From Lojkania enalia (Eukaryota; Ascomycota; Dothideomycetes; Pleosporales): a stretch of 52,925 nt of DNA. The stretch spans positions 6,537-59,461 of the forward strand of contig ML986829.1 of NCBI GenBank assembly GCA_010094045.1, read 5' to 3'. Of the stretch, positions 34,101 to 45,244 are shown piece after piece. The position numbers and the translations under genes were made by a program. The notes under the pieces were generated by a model. It did not search any database and had not been told where the DNA came from. It saw only the letters and a list, made by a program, of their open reading frames with translations. Positions within the stretch are counted from its first letter, which is position 1. Each line of letters opens with the position of its first letter.

Positions 34101-36104
34101 CCGATTCAGGCTAGGTTCTATCGCCAGCTGCCGCAGAGCGTTCGACCCATGCCGCGTACGAGTATCGCCATCTTCCCGCAGGACATATCCGTCTTCTACA
34201 GCTCAACCCGGGAATTACGGAGGATCCCCTAAGCTGCCAAATCCTGACGGTTCGATTCATAGACGCTCCGAAGTATGTCGCACTTTCTTATGTGTGGGGA
34301 GACGCTACCGTTACTGATCATCTATTATGCGATGGCAAAATCTTAAACATCACATTAAATTTGAGGGATGCCCTTCTGCGAATGCGCCCTGCAGAAATAC
34401 AGCGCCTGTTGTGGGTGGATGCCGTGTGCATCAATCAGCAGGACAATGTGGAGAAAGGACAACAAGTACGCTTGATGGGTCTCATCTATTAGAATGCTAT
34501 GCAAGTCAATGTCTGGCTTGATAATGTGACAGACGAAGGTGAGGCCACCGTTGAAGCCGCACTTCAAGCAATGTCGGCCGCAGTTGGCTTGTATAAGGAC
34601 GATTTGAAGAAGTATGGGTCGAAAGATAAGGTTCCACGCTACACGTTTAACGATCTCATGTTTCCGGATCAGGATAATGGACGCTGGGGTCAGGGTACGG
34701 AGCGATGGGTTGGCCATGCCGGATGGGGCGAGCACACTGGCTGGGAAGCGTTGCGTCTCTTCTTTAACCGGCCTTGGTTCAAGCGTATTTGGGTTGTGTA
34801 GGAAGTCGGATTGGCAAAGCATGTGCTCTATCTCCTTGGTGACCGCACCGGTAGAATCGGATTCCGCCGTGAGAAGCTTGCCTTGTTCATGGATTGGCTT
34901 TCCTACTCCGGAGAGGCTGTCGCTCGACATTTCAACATCGATACTAGGGAATACACGGTAACGCAACACTACGTGGAGGTCACTCGCGGAGATCGACGTG
35001 TCGAGATAGGCAGTGATGCCAGTATCTGCGATAATTTTATGGAAGTTTTAGACAACGCCCGTGGCCTCCAAGCTTCCAACCCAAGAGATCTTGTATATGC
35101 ATTCCTTGGGCATCCGGCTGCATCCAAGTCAGATCCGCTAGACGCTGGCCCTTATCTCTTGTACGGACAACGCCAGCGAACGTAGCACCATTGTCGAACC
35201 AGACTATGATGTGGATCCTTTACAACTATACTATAGACTGGCGCTGAACATGCTCATGAAACTCAATTTTGGGCCTAGGCTCTTCCTATACGTTGCGTAC
35301 GATGACGATTCCTCCCTTCGAATGGCTTATCCTTCCTGGGTTTCGAGATGGGACGTTTCCTCCATCCCGCGCACCTTCGGGCCACCATCTTCACTCTTCT
35401 ATAATGCGTCTGGGTCCTTGCCAGCTTTGGAGATTGAATTGCCTAGCGGGAATAATCTGGGTTTAAAAGCCATCTACTTAGGTGATGCTACCTTCTCATG
35501 CGCGTTTCCCAAAGACAGCATCTTCCACCTTTTTGGTAGCAAGTACTTCCCGATCAAACAAGATATCTCGGACCAAGCACTTGCTCCTGTCAAGCACCTC
35601 TGGGCCAAGTTCTCTAGTCTCCGATCAACAATTCCTAACCCCCACCGCAACGATATCGTATCCTTCTGCATTGCTCTCACCGCTGACCTGACCGCGAACT
35701 TCGGGCGCGCAGCCTCCGACTGGCAAACCCACTACTCGAACTTCTGCGCTTATCGGTTCACTGTCAGCGGCCGCTACCTTCCGAATGGCATCCCCGAGCC
35801 AGTTCTCGAGCTTCTTGAACGCGAACGCGGAGATGCTGACGCGTATTTCCTTGCTGTTGAACGGGCTTGCAAAGGGAGGGCATTTTTCGCTACTAGTGAT
35901 GGATACATGGGCCTGGGCCCGAGGATCATGCGAAGTACAGACGAAGTCTGGTTACCGATGGGATCGAAGGTGCCATATATTTTGCGGCCAACTCATGGAG
36001 GAAAGTATTGGATCCTTGGCCAGGCTTATGTGCATGGGATTATGGATTGTGAGGCGGCGGAAGGTCTTAGGGGAGAGGATATTAGAAATATAGTGCTCCG
36101 CTAA
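34101..36104 (+). pseudogene. HET-domain (heterokaryon incompatibility) gene with two stops and a frameshift
   Basis: On the + strand the complete HET signature can be read: YEYRHLPAGHIRLLQLNPG, YVALSYVWGD (about 34274-34303), LLWVDAVCINQQD (about 34408-34443), FFNRPWFKRIWVV and NPRDLVYAFLGHPAA. The frame is interrupted by TAG at 34490-34492 (after RLMGLIY) and at 34799-34801 (IWVV*EVGLA, where family members have Gln). Each needs only CAG to TAG. A frame change occurs near 35160-35180. The C-terminal part is open to the TAA at 36104 and ends in the usual GDKVWVL-like region (VPYILRPTHGGKYWILGQAY). There is no clear in-frame start: the frame meets a TAG at about 34110. HET proteins mediate non-self recognition and cell death. 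Non-functional unless stops are read through. Confidence 0.88.
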
Positions 36105-36366
36105 GAAAATACAAAGTTACGTGTTTCGATAACTAGTAGGTAATTTCGGCGCAATGTCGAGTGAATTGTTGTATAACCTGCGTAACCGAGTCCTCAAGCT
36201 CACCGCAATTTGAATCACCCGACACGGTAATTCCTTTGAGTAATATATTATGAATGTGTACGGCTTTACAATGGACGTCGTTCTTTTCCCCAAAAAAGGT
36301 TATCGGTCCTCCGGGATATATGCAAGGTAATATATTCATGCAGCTGTACACGTGCTCAAGTCGATA

Positions 36367-36538
36367 TGTAAGCAGGAGTGGGTGGAGACCGTATAGGGTA
36401 GTATAGATGGATGTATTGATGATGTGCCGTAGTGTTCCCTTGACCTCTCGGTCAAGGTACGGCGGGGGGAATATATAGTATATGAGACTGCTTAGTCAAG
36501 GGCTGCACAGCTGATCAGGCACGTAACCTGAGCTTACA
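36367..36538. repeat. Solo LTR-like repeat, family C, 172 bp
   Basis: TGTAAG...CTTACA termini with a perfect 5-bp target-site duplication CGATA at 36362-36366 and 36539-36543. Reverse-complement relative of 27150-27318, including the ccttgacc/ggtcaagg dyad (about 36439-36458). It has no internal domain. The class of the parent element cannot be told from the LTR alone. Confidence 0.9.
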
Positions 36539-37236
36539 CGATACTAACCTGCGATTTGGTACCTAAGGTTTGCGTCATACTTGTTGTCAATATTCGAGGA
36601 GCCCCAACATGAAACTTGCGAACCTAAAACGCTTGCCACACAACAATTCGCTAATTGATAAAAGATCTTCATCACTCCAGCCTCAAGCAATTATCACGAC
36701 CATATCTCTATCAGCTATCAGAAAATCCCATTCGGTCTAAACTTGCACGTCGCAAGCAATAAGTGAAGCCTACATTCGGCCACGAGGGGCTGTAGGCAAA
36801 CTAGAACTGGACTCAGAAATAAGCATACGATACAAATCATGGAAGGACTGATGCTAGAGATGTACAATGTATATATATAGGAGAAGCCGAAGCTAGGATG
36901 CACCTCTTCGAGCCTAGGGCTTCATATGGAGCCCTATGCAAACAACGACCTAGCTGCCCGTATCCTCTATTTCCTTAATAGTCCCCATAATGCGATCAAG
37001 CACCCCCTATCACTCCCATATGAGATCCTCGATGCTAGATTAGTCAACAAGGCCCGGTATCTCAACCCTAGGCAGACCGAGCAAGGGAACCAATCGGTCA
37101 CATTAGAGATTTACCTTGCGGACGCGCGCACGAGTATGATTGGAGGCTCATCCATTGTCGGGAGTCAGCGAATAGCGATGTGATTAGCTGCTACAAGCCT
37201 TCTCGCGCACTTTCATATGTCCACTACCCCGCTTAT
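36539..37236. other. Intergenic with one small ORF
   Basis: An 85-codon ATG frame (36926-37183, +; MEPYANNDLAARILYFLNSP) has reasonable composition but no recognisable family or signal peptide. It may be a gene fragment. Nothing else seen. Confidence 0.3.
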
Positions 37237-37399
37237 CGTTGAGCTGTGGTAGACAGAGTAGGAGGAAGCATATATTGTTGCTTGCTTGGTGAAACGCGCT
37301 CTCTAGAAGAACTATCTAAATAGAGCTAGTCCTAATCGGGACTAGTCTACAAACGCCGATGTTTGTGAGGTCTATCACCTCGATATCCACCCTCCAACA
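37237..37399 (-). repeat. Solo LTR, family A, 163 bp
   Basis: Same length as, and inverted relative to, 21863-22025. The terminal TGTTGAG is CGTTGAG here (one transition). Perfect 5-bp target-site duplication CTTAT at 37232-37236 and 37400-37404. Confidence 0.92.
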
Positions 37400-40300
37400 C
37401 TTATTATAAATTGCTTGTGCTAACGTCAATTTTTCTCAAGGTTACAAGCTAATCCACTGGACTTCGTCCGCGTTAAACGACACTGGTAATTCGGCAGCAT
37501 CCTTAACGACGTTAACGTGACCGACATCATCTGGCACAACTATGTCCACGCATTCAACGCCCGCGACAGACGAATTCTCTCCACTTAAAAAAAATGAAAA
37601 TTTAAAATTTTTTTTCATTCTCCTAAGGTACGAGCACGTCAAGAAGGTAGATACTTTCAATGAAAAATTAGGTCCAGGAAGGTGTTTGTGGGATAGCAAT
37701 TGCCATTTTCGATGCGTGTACCCGTAGAACATTTTCGGAGCCTAGGGAATATATGTTTAGGAGGTAGTAGTGGGTGTTATTGCGAGGGTGGTGGATTGGA
37801 TCTTGAATTTTGTATTTCTTAAATCTATTTTCTATGTCGATGTAAGATGGAAATATGCAGTAATATATCCCAGAAAGAAACTAAAGTAGTCTACGAAAGT
37901 TGGAGGAAGAACAAGCACTATATTTTCATGATAAGTTCGTCCTCGAGGAATACCAGGTTATTACAAGCTTTTCAATTGATATTTAAACCGGCACCCCCAT
38001 GAATAAGTGTAGATTATACTGTCTCAGTTTACCGGTCATGAGATAGAGCTTCTAGATGCTCGATTACCTAAACTAGTGTCCACATCGAATTACGAAGTAT
38101 CCATTGTTGCGGTCATCTTATGCAAAGGCTCAGAGCCTATGCCAGGATGAGAAGACAAACGGTAGAGTAGAGGGGTCGGGGGATATTAGACCTTGTTGTG
38201 GAAGACCTCGATGCAACGGTAGGGCGGATGAAGAGATTGAGTGTTTGTTGGGCTGAAAGATTCAAGGTAGTAAAGAACCCTCTAACCTAAATCAGATCTT
38301 TTGTATACCTTCCTCCGAATTACCATTTTTCCAATAGCTGCACAGTCTCTTATAGTGCGGATGTGCTTATGAATCTAATAAAGGCGCGCGAACATTTGAA
38401 ATTTAGCATTCGTGTTTCTTAATGTATGTATAATGAATCTTGCCTATAGAACTTTCCGTTACGTAGACGACTATTTACATTGCACAGTCTTTCGTTTTTC
38501 TCTATATAAATGTATTCCTCTCCACACAACAATATCTTATCCGATGTATACATTACCGCCAAGATACAATGCCCACAGCAAACTTTTGTAGTACCGAAAT
38601 CTCACTGATCAGCTACGAATGAGTCGGCTATATGGAAACGGGCACACTTCCCACGTTGATCCCATCTGATCGAACCTGTTGATATGGCAATGCATTGGGC
38701 CCCTCCCATCATCACTTCGAAAACAAACTTGTTAGACTAGGACGTTCGCTTAGGTACTAGATATGCCATCAACAAGACGCTGATCACGGTGCTGAGCCCG
38801 GCCAACCATTCCCTAGTGCTCATTAGCCTCGAGATATATTACTACGGGAGTCAGATTTGGTCGCCCTGATAGTGATGTCTAAAATTGAATTACTGACGAT
38901 GGAGGTCTTTGCGTACATCTGGACGTGGATTAAGGGGCTGATTAAATAAATCATTCCATATATGCTACAATTGAAGTTGTTGCAAATCGCGCACGACGTT
39001 GAGGAAACTAAGGAGGAGATAGAGGTTCCGCAGCTGATGGTAGAATTTCTGATGAAATTTATATCAATCAGCAGGCCGAAGCTGAGTAAGATCCAACTAG
39101 CTAGTTAAATGGAGAAAACAGAAAGCCGTAGAACCACGAATGGGGATACCAAGGGAGGCCCGGGCGCTCATATAGCGGACTTCTACCTCTACATTCAGGA
39201 CGATATTGACGGTGCGTTTTCCGACTGGACGTAGAAGCTAATCAATTGGGCAACTGTTAAGGGGCATGGGCAAGGTAAATAACAAGTATTACCTCTCAAA
39301 AGTCTCCGAATGGAACGATATCTATAAGGTTATATATATGGCACGATCCCTGTTAAGGATTAGCCCTGATATTATGTGATACCAGGACAGACTGTATAAA
39401 TAGCCTTGATCGTTCATAGATATGAATCAACTAGTTTTTCCTCGTCTGCTCCGATACTTTACAATATCAATTTCAACAATAAAGAGGGAAAGCCAATCCA
39501 AAAGTAGTTCATGCATCTCGACTTAGGCCCTATATTAAAATGATAGCGGCGTGGAGATCCCTTTCCGGCTCCATAAAGTCTTTAAATCTGGAATAAGTTC
39601 CGGGGATGTATTAGGTATTATAGTGACCTTAAAAAATTGATTCAAGAGATTCGAAAGTAGGAGAATTGATAGAAGGTAATAATATTTTACCATAATTAGT
39701 AAACATATAACTCTGCCGGAATTTCCAATTGGATAATTAGGACGAGGATCAGATAGCCCGCTTTTAACAATACGCATGGAGCCCTAGGCATATCCCGTTT
39801 AATACGCATTTAAGCTCCACTTCGTAAAAGATTAGTACTTTAATGCGCAGGCCCAATGATCTCCCCCCTACCCATTACCCCCATTTCGTCTAATGACATG
39901 TGTCTAACTTGAAGGTCTGTACGGCGGGTAGTTAGCTCAATACGGATTTGTAATTATCTGACGCCTGTAGTTCGCATTCATAATTATTTTGGACGCATAA
40001 CTTAATATGTAGGGTATGAAGATTGATACACCGTTTCGAAGCCAAAGCGTTGCAAAGCACTGTGCTTCTTGAATTAGTTATTAATAGAAATCTCTTTAAG
40101 TTCATTGGCCGAGTGGAAGAATTTTAGCATGATGGCTTTGTCATCCTGCCAGAAAGAGAGAAAAACCGCAACATAGATCCACGCCAATTATTGACCTTGA
40201 AAATGTAACGATTGGGAAGGTGTCCTCAAATAGCGAGAAGTAGCGGAAGAGAATCATTAATCGAAATCTTTAGTCTACAAAAACGACTCAAGTCCCCGCC

Positions 40301-41891
40301 GATCAGTCACTGTGACCAGAATCCAGAAAAGGCTCACAACTAGTAGGATAATCTGAGGTCTTCTAGGGATGACAGAATGCAAGTACCGTATTGTGAGCTG
40401 TGAGACAAGACCATGGGTGGGTCTTCGCTTTCCTAGTATTGATTAGGTGTCTTGCTTCCTTGAAAACTGAAAGATAGACGCTTGAGATCTGTAACATATC
40501 TAATGTAGTTTTTAAGAGTTCTAAGCTCAAGTACTAGCCAGAGTAATATTAATCCGAATATATAGTCAGGCTGAATCTTGGAGCTGACTACTTGGTGGTA
40601 AAGCTATATTGTTCAGAGGGATAGTGAGCCAATGGTTTGCTATGAGCAGGTGGACTGATGGATGGAGGCTCCAGGGAATAGCGACAAGCTCATTCGAAAT
40701 GGTTCGAGTATTATCCTAACTATGCATATATGAGTATCGTGTGTTTAAAGAGTCAATATTAGTTATATCTGATAGTTCTGACTCTGGTAAGATGTCGCAC
40801 TAGCTATTGCACACCTTCGTAGAGTTCTTTTAAGGGTTCGCTCTTTTAGTTGTAAGCCCTAGTGTAGTGATGCCTCTCATGGATTGACATGACGTTATCA
40901 GACTCTTGAATCCACCAATTTGCGAAGTGCGATTATTAGGTGAATTGTGACTTGGTGAGGACGCATGCGGGACGACCAACTCCTAATCAATGCTCATAGA
41001 ACTGCGGGTACAATATCTCTGTTTCCTTTACCGCCTCTCCCTATTTCACTATTTCACTTTTCGAAGCGTGCGTACAAATAGCCCGCACGAGAAGAAATAC
41101 TTTATGAAGAGATAGATATTCAGACACAAGCGAACAGGTTCATGATGCTAGGCGAAATGGGCATAGATTCTTTAGTGTGTTATTGCAGAACTGAAATAGT
41201 ATCTATCAGCCAGAATTATCACCTATATAAGCCTTCATGCTTTAGCAGTAAGAAGGTCGGCCTTTTTGTTCCTGATAATATCAGTTCTGATAGGTGGCGA
41301 TAAAAACGATATTTCATACCATTTCCAGAATTAGGCGAAGCATAATGATTGAGAAGGGCAGCATTCGGAACATAAGATACACTTGCACTCAATCTCTTAG
41401 GAGACTCCATGGCAATGTCTCAATGCGACCTCTGAGCGATGAATCTAAGGGATTTTCAGGTAGAGACAGAGGTAGAGTGCGGTATAGGCACCTTATACTG
41501 CTTATGAGCGGCGTAGCAAACCTGTAGCCCTGCAGCACATTGCATAGCCGCGAGTGCCAATCACGCTGACCAATCCTTCCATACATTCATCTCTGTTCGC
41601 TTCATTATAGCCCGCATATCTAATCAATATAAAGTTAAGTTAAGACTCGATAAACAGGTATAGAATATGAACCTCGTAGCATTCAGCCATATTAGAGATA
41701 TGCCATCTTTTTCTTTCTAGGCTGGCCTGAAACAGGAAGGGGCTGAGGTAGTTAGAGATGGTCATGTGTTCTTCGACTAGTCTTCTGAGATTTGAAGTAT
41801 ATACGGAGAAAAACATATCTCACGGCCCGTTCTCATGCTATAATAGCGTAGCCAGGTCACTACAGAAGATAATTGAACCCTCTGTTGTATG
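37400..41891. other. Decayed accessory DNA, 4.5 kb, no intact gene
   Basis: AT-leaning DNA with frequent stops. Coding-like strings survive on the + strand around 38900-39260 (HDVEETKEEIEVPQLMVEF, ISISRPKLSK, HIADFYLYIQDDIDGAFSDW) and 39540-39680 (VEIPFRLHKVFKSG), interrupted by stops, so one or two unidentified genes have decayed here. No RNA gene or solo LTR was recognised in this stretch. Confidence 0.45.
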
Positions 41892-42351
41892 TGTGGTGAG
41901 AGGCGAATCTTGTCTCAGGGAGGGAGATGAGGAGCTGAACTGGTTGATTGAGGATGGCCAGCAGGCCATATTTATGTGTGATAGGGATTTGGCGAGTCTA
42001 CTTAGTACGATTTCCTACTACCGTACGGGAGCAAGTTATCCGGTTGCAGGTTGTATCAGATACCGTCGCACGATATCAAATCACGCTGGATATCAGCTGA
42101 TATACCCCTTCCTTATATACATAAGTATGGCCTGCTGGCCATCCTCAATCAACCAGTTCAGCTCCTCATCTCCCTCCCTGAGACAAGATTTGCCTCTCAC
42201 CACATTATGTATATAAGGAAGGGTATATTAGCTGATATCCGGCGTGATCTGATATCGTGCGACGGTATCTAATACAACCTACAACCGGATAACTTGCTCC
42301 CGTACGGTAGTAGGAAATCGTACTCAGTAGACTCGCCAAATCCCTATCACA
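41892..42351 (-). repeat. Family B LTR interrupted by another family B LTR
   Basis: The outer LTR (minus sense) consists of 41892-41976 plus 42210-42351: it begins TGTGGTGAGAGG and ends CCCTATCACA, and without the insert matches the solo LTR at 5958-6184. Its flanks GTATG (41887-41891) and GTATA (42352-42356) are a target-site duplication with one transition. Its interior is split by the inverted LTR 41977-42204. The block lies just upstream of the TLC-domain gene. Confidence 0.9.
41977..42204 (+). repeat. Nested solo LTR, family B, 228 bp
   Basis: Begins TGTGATAGGGATTTGG and ends CTCTCACCACA, in + sense. It is inserted within an opposite-oriented LTR of the same family and flanked by the perfect 5-bp duplication TTATG (41972-41976 and 42205-42209). 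The two LTR bodies together form long inverted repeats about 80 and 145 bp long, able to fold as hairpins. Confidence 0.93.
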
Positions 42352-42427
42352 GTATAGCCTGGGGACCGATTTAAGCTTACCTAATGCTGACGTCATCTTG
42401 CCGAAAAACTCTGATCCTCGAGTCTAC

Positions 42428-43222
42428 ATGTCTCGCGCGACTAGCACTACTACGACAGGAGAGTCCGCGACTCCTGTTATGGATAGGAAATCCGACCTAC
42501 AGGGAATTAATAAAGCTGTTTCTTCCCTTCATGCTGTCGCTACCTCTATCACCGCATTTTGCATACTGAAATACTCCGGCTGGGCCATTCCCAAACAGAA
42601 ATCCGACACCTCCCCGTCTCCTGTAGATGGCGAAAACCATCCGGATGATTCCCTAAATCCAATGATAGCAGGCCGCTCGCGCCTTGCCAATGCATTGACG
42701 GCATGGGAGACTATCTATCTCCTAGCTGACACGTGGTTCATGGTCTACGCAAATCGAAAGCGCTACAGCCTCCCGTCAAACTCCGCAGGATTGCGCATCG
42801 TCGCAAAGCAGTCGCCCATACTTCTCATACATCATGTGGTCCTTACGTCTGCATTTCTTGTTCTGCAGTCATACATCGCTGCTGGCAAAGAGAAGGGACT
42901 TTGGGTCATTACGGCATTCATGCTTATGAATAGCAGCAATCCATTGATGCATGCGCGCTGGTTCGTGCGACGACGGACTGGGAGATCGAGCAATTTTCTG
43001 GATCTCGTATTTCTTGCTGCTTTCGCCACTTCTAGGTTCGGAGTTGTGGTCTGGATTCTGAGAAAGTATGGAAGGTATCATAGGTTGGGAGTATGGCAGG
43101 CATATCGGTCGCTGAGGGAAGAATGTCAGATTGGTACTGCCATGTTAGTTGGCCTCAATGGGGCGTGGTGGAGCATTCTTGCCGCAAAGGTTGCGACGAG
43201 GAATCTCAGGAAGCTTAAATGA
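42428..43222 (+). CDS. TLC-domain multi-pass membrane protein
   Basis: 264 residues from ATG at 42428 (MSRATSTTTTGES); the frame extends upstream only through non-ATG codons. About six hydrophobic segments are visible. The LHAVATSITAF, WETIYLLADTWFMVY, ILLIHHVVLTSAFL (His135-His136) and MNSSNPLMHARWFVRR blocks follow the TRAM-LAG1-CLN8 (TLC) pattern, including the His pair and the conserved Asn/Trp-Arg segment. TLC proteins include ceramide synthases and a group of lipid-sensing or lipid-transfer membrane proteins; this one is shorter than Lag1 ceramide synthases and more like TMEM56/TLCD-type members, so I would not call it a ceramide synthase. It converges on the P450 gene, and a nested solo LTR lies only about 75 bp upstream of its ATG. 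Confidence 0.72.
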   Translation: MSRATSTTTTGESATPVMDRKSDLQGINKAVSSLHAVATSITAFCILKYSGWAIPKQKSDTSPSPVDGENHPDDSLNPMIAGRSRLANALTAWETIYLLADTWFMVYANRKRYSLPSNSAGLRIVAKQSPILLIHHVVLTSAFLVLQSYIAAGKEKGLWVITAFMLMNSSNPLMHARWFVRRRTGRSSNFLDLVFLAAFATSRFGVVVWILRKYGRYHRLGVWQAYRSLREECQIGTAMLVGLNGAWWSILAAKVATRNLRKLK

Positions 43223-43367
43223 GTAATAGACATCAATTATCGGCTGTTCGAATCAAAAGCCCTTTGTGATATATTTCCTACTCGGTAAAACCATTTTTCT
43301 ATTGCTTCAATTCTCGGCGGTAATTAAAACTCATCTGGGCATGATTGACACGGGAATACGAACAACT

Positions 43368-44762
43368 CTATTCCTTGTCACGGGTTATTCGGACCATTAC
43401 CGGTGCAGACGGCCTTTGCGTGGGCAATTGCTTCATATCCGCCGCCCATTCCTCAGGCTTTACTGAATCATTCGGCTCCCATCCGAGCCAACCTCGAACC
43501 CCACGAGCATTTACCTTACCTTCAAACCGCAGACCTAAATTCAACCACGACTTTGCGACATTGAATGCGATCTTACGTACGACATCTCGACCCAGACAGG
43601 TTTTCGCGCCTGTACTAAAGGCCATGGCTTCTGGGACTCTGCTATGGTTGTATCTTCCGGGATCAAAACGGTCCCACGTGGACCCAAACACCATTGGATC
43701 ACGGCCGGCGCCAACAAAGTATAGCCAGGAATCCCAGCCCTTAGGTACTTGTATGTCTGCGTGCTCTCCCGGTGAGGAGATGATGTTGTCGCGCGTGCTT
43801 CTTCTCATGATGCCAACAATGGGCGGGCTTAGCCTTTCTGTTTCCATCAAGATTGCACGAATGCGCGTTGAAAAGCTTTCCACATTGTTCTCTCTGCCTG
43901 CCTCGTCCGCCAAGGTCAAACCATCTTTGTCTCTATAAACATATAGGTTCAGACATAAGGCGGCCAGCAAAGATGCAATAGCTTTGACGGCCAAGCTACT
44001 AGTCACCAGGACCGTGTGGTTTACTACGTCTTCAAGCGATTCTTTGTCTGGCGTCGAAAAAGGGCATGTAGCCTCTCTGGACTTTAGATGCTCCGCTATC
44101 AATGACTGCAACTTTTCCTTGGCATTAATGCCTCTCTTTCTAGGAGAATGCCAGAAACCGGTATTAATGCTGACGGGGAATAATGAGAATTGCCCTCTCA
44201 AGAGCTCCTCTTGCAAGCCTTCGATCCTCGAGAAGAGAGTGTCGCTATTCCGTAAATCAAGAAAACTGCCGAGAACTATTTTCCAGGAGAGCGTTTTCAT
44301 GCATTCATACAGGTCCACATTTGTGTCCGTCGGGATCGCGTCGAAATGAGCTTTTGCACAGCTCTCCACCATAGCAGCAATGTTCGAATGAAAAGGTGCT
44401 ACTCGAGATTCCCATATCCTCCGCATAATTCCATGTCCCGTCCCATCAGCCAGTAAAAGATTTGGTGAGGGGAAGAATGGTGCCATCAATTCGTCGTATG
44501 CCCCCTTTGCTTCGTACCCCACTCCATCTTGTTCTAGGACCTGCTTGATCTGCGCGTATGTTGATATAACTGCCACATTTCGATTCAGAACTTTAGCTCG
44601 AATCACAGCTCGCGACTCCACCAACTCAGGATGCTCTCTCTGATAATCTAGTGTTCGGGACGTTATGAATGACTCTGGTGATGCATGGAACGAAAATGTC
44701 TCGGAGAAGCCTCGCAAGGTCGACGATGTTCCTTGAGGCAGCTGGGGTGGTGGCTTAGGCAT
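43368..44762 (-). CDS. Cytochrome P450 with atypical I helix and no membrane anchor
   Basis: 464 residues, single exon, ATG at 44762. The haem-binding loop FSTGAKTCLG contains the axial Cys389; the K-helix ExxR is METER (Glu307, Arg310); the PERF-like segment is RFDPGRY (365-371). The N-terminus (MPKPPPQLPQG) lacks a hydrophobic anchor, unlike most fungal microsomal P450s. The I-helix region (about 250-270, VLVTSSLAVKAIASLLAALC) lacks the usual A/G-G-x-D/E-T motif, as in P450s that rearrange peroxides or use non-standard oxygen activation. Its substrate is unknown. It is divergent from the MFS gene (482 bp shared upstream region) and convergent with the TLC gene, which suggests joint function. 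Confidence 0.88.
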   Translation of the reverse strand: MPKPPPQLPQGTSSTLRGFSETFSFHASPESFITSRTLDYQREHPELVESRAVIRAKVLNRNVAVISTYAQIKQVLEQDGVGYEAKGAYDELMAPFFPSPNLLLADGTGHGIMRRIWESRVAPFHSNIAAMVESCAKAHFDAIPTDTNVDLYECMKTLSWKIVLGSFLDLRNSDTLFSRIEGLQEELLRGQFSLFPVSINTGFWHSPRKRGINAKEKLQSLIAEHLKSREATCPFSTPDKESLEDVVNHTVLVTSSLAVKAIASLLAALCLNLYVYRDKDGLTLADEAGRENNVESFSTRIRAILMETERLSPPIVGIMRRSTRDNIISSPGEHADIQVPKGWDSWLYFVGAGRDPMVFGSTWDRFDPGRYNHSRVPEAMAFSTGAKTCLGRDVVRKIAFNVAKSWLNLGLRFEGKVNARGVRGWLGWEPNDSVKPEEWAADMKQLPTQRPSAPVMVRITRDKE

Positions 44763-45244
44763 AATGAGTTGTGCGAAGGCGATGGAGCGGGTAGTCTGGT
44801 ATGCGGGCTAATTGTTAGAGCGAGGTATGGAGGGGTTCTCAACATTTTGGGGTTCGGTGCGGGGGGTGCGTCGACACACGTCACGATTCCATGAAGTCGC
44901 CACGTGCCTGATCCTACTACAGCTATATGCGCTTACTGACTTTAAGTGCCTAGCGACTTCGGAACTATGATATCCCTGTGATTTTTATCAAGAAGAGTTG
45001 GGTGGATCCCTGCAACTTGGCTTCGTTTGCGGACTCCTATCAGGCCTCTCACTTTGCTAGCTCTACAGGGTATAACCACCCACACAGGAGTCTCTATATA
45101 TAAGGCATCCAAACACAGTCCTACGAAATCAACTTAAGTTCCTCAACACTTCATGCCTTCTTGAATTACCTATATTGGTCCCTTAGAGACCCTCCAGGAA
45201 AATCACGAAGCTTCACCTCTGAACCAAGGAAATTCGCACTCTAC
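44763..45244. promoter_or_regulatory. Divergent promoter region P450/MFS with TATA box
   Basis: The TATA-like ctatatataagg at about 45094-45105 lies about 140 bp upstream of the MFS ATG at 45245 and points to the + strand gene. The remainder should hold the P450 promoter on the other strand. No specific activator site is claimed. Confidence 0.5.

Noticed and set aside
42051..42272. Short frames inside the nested LTRs
   Set aside because: Explained by LTR sequence; the same frames recur in both LTR copies in mirror image.
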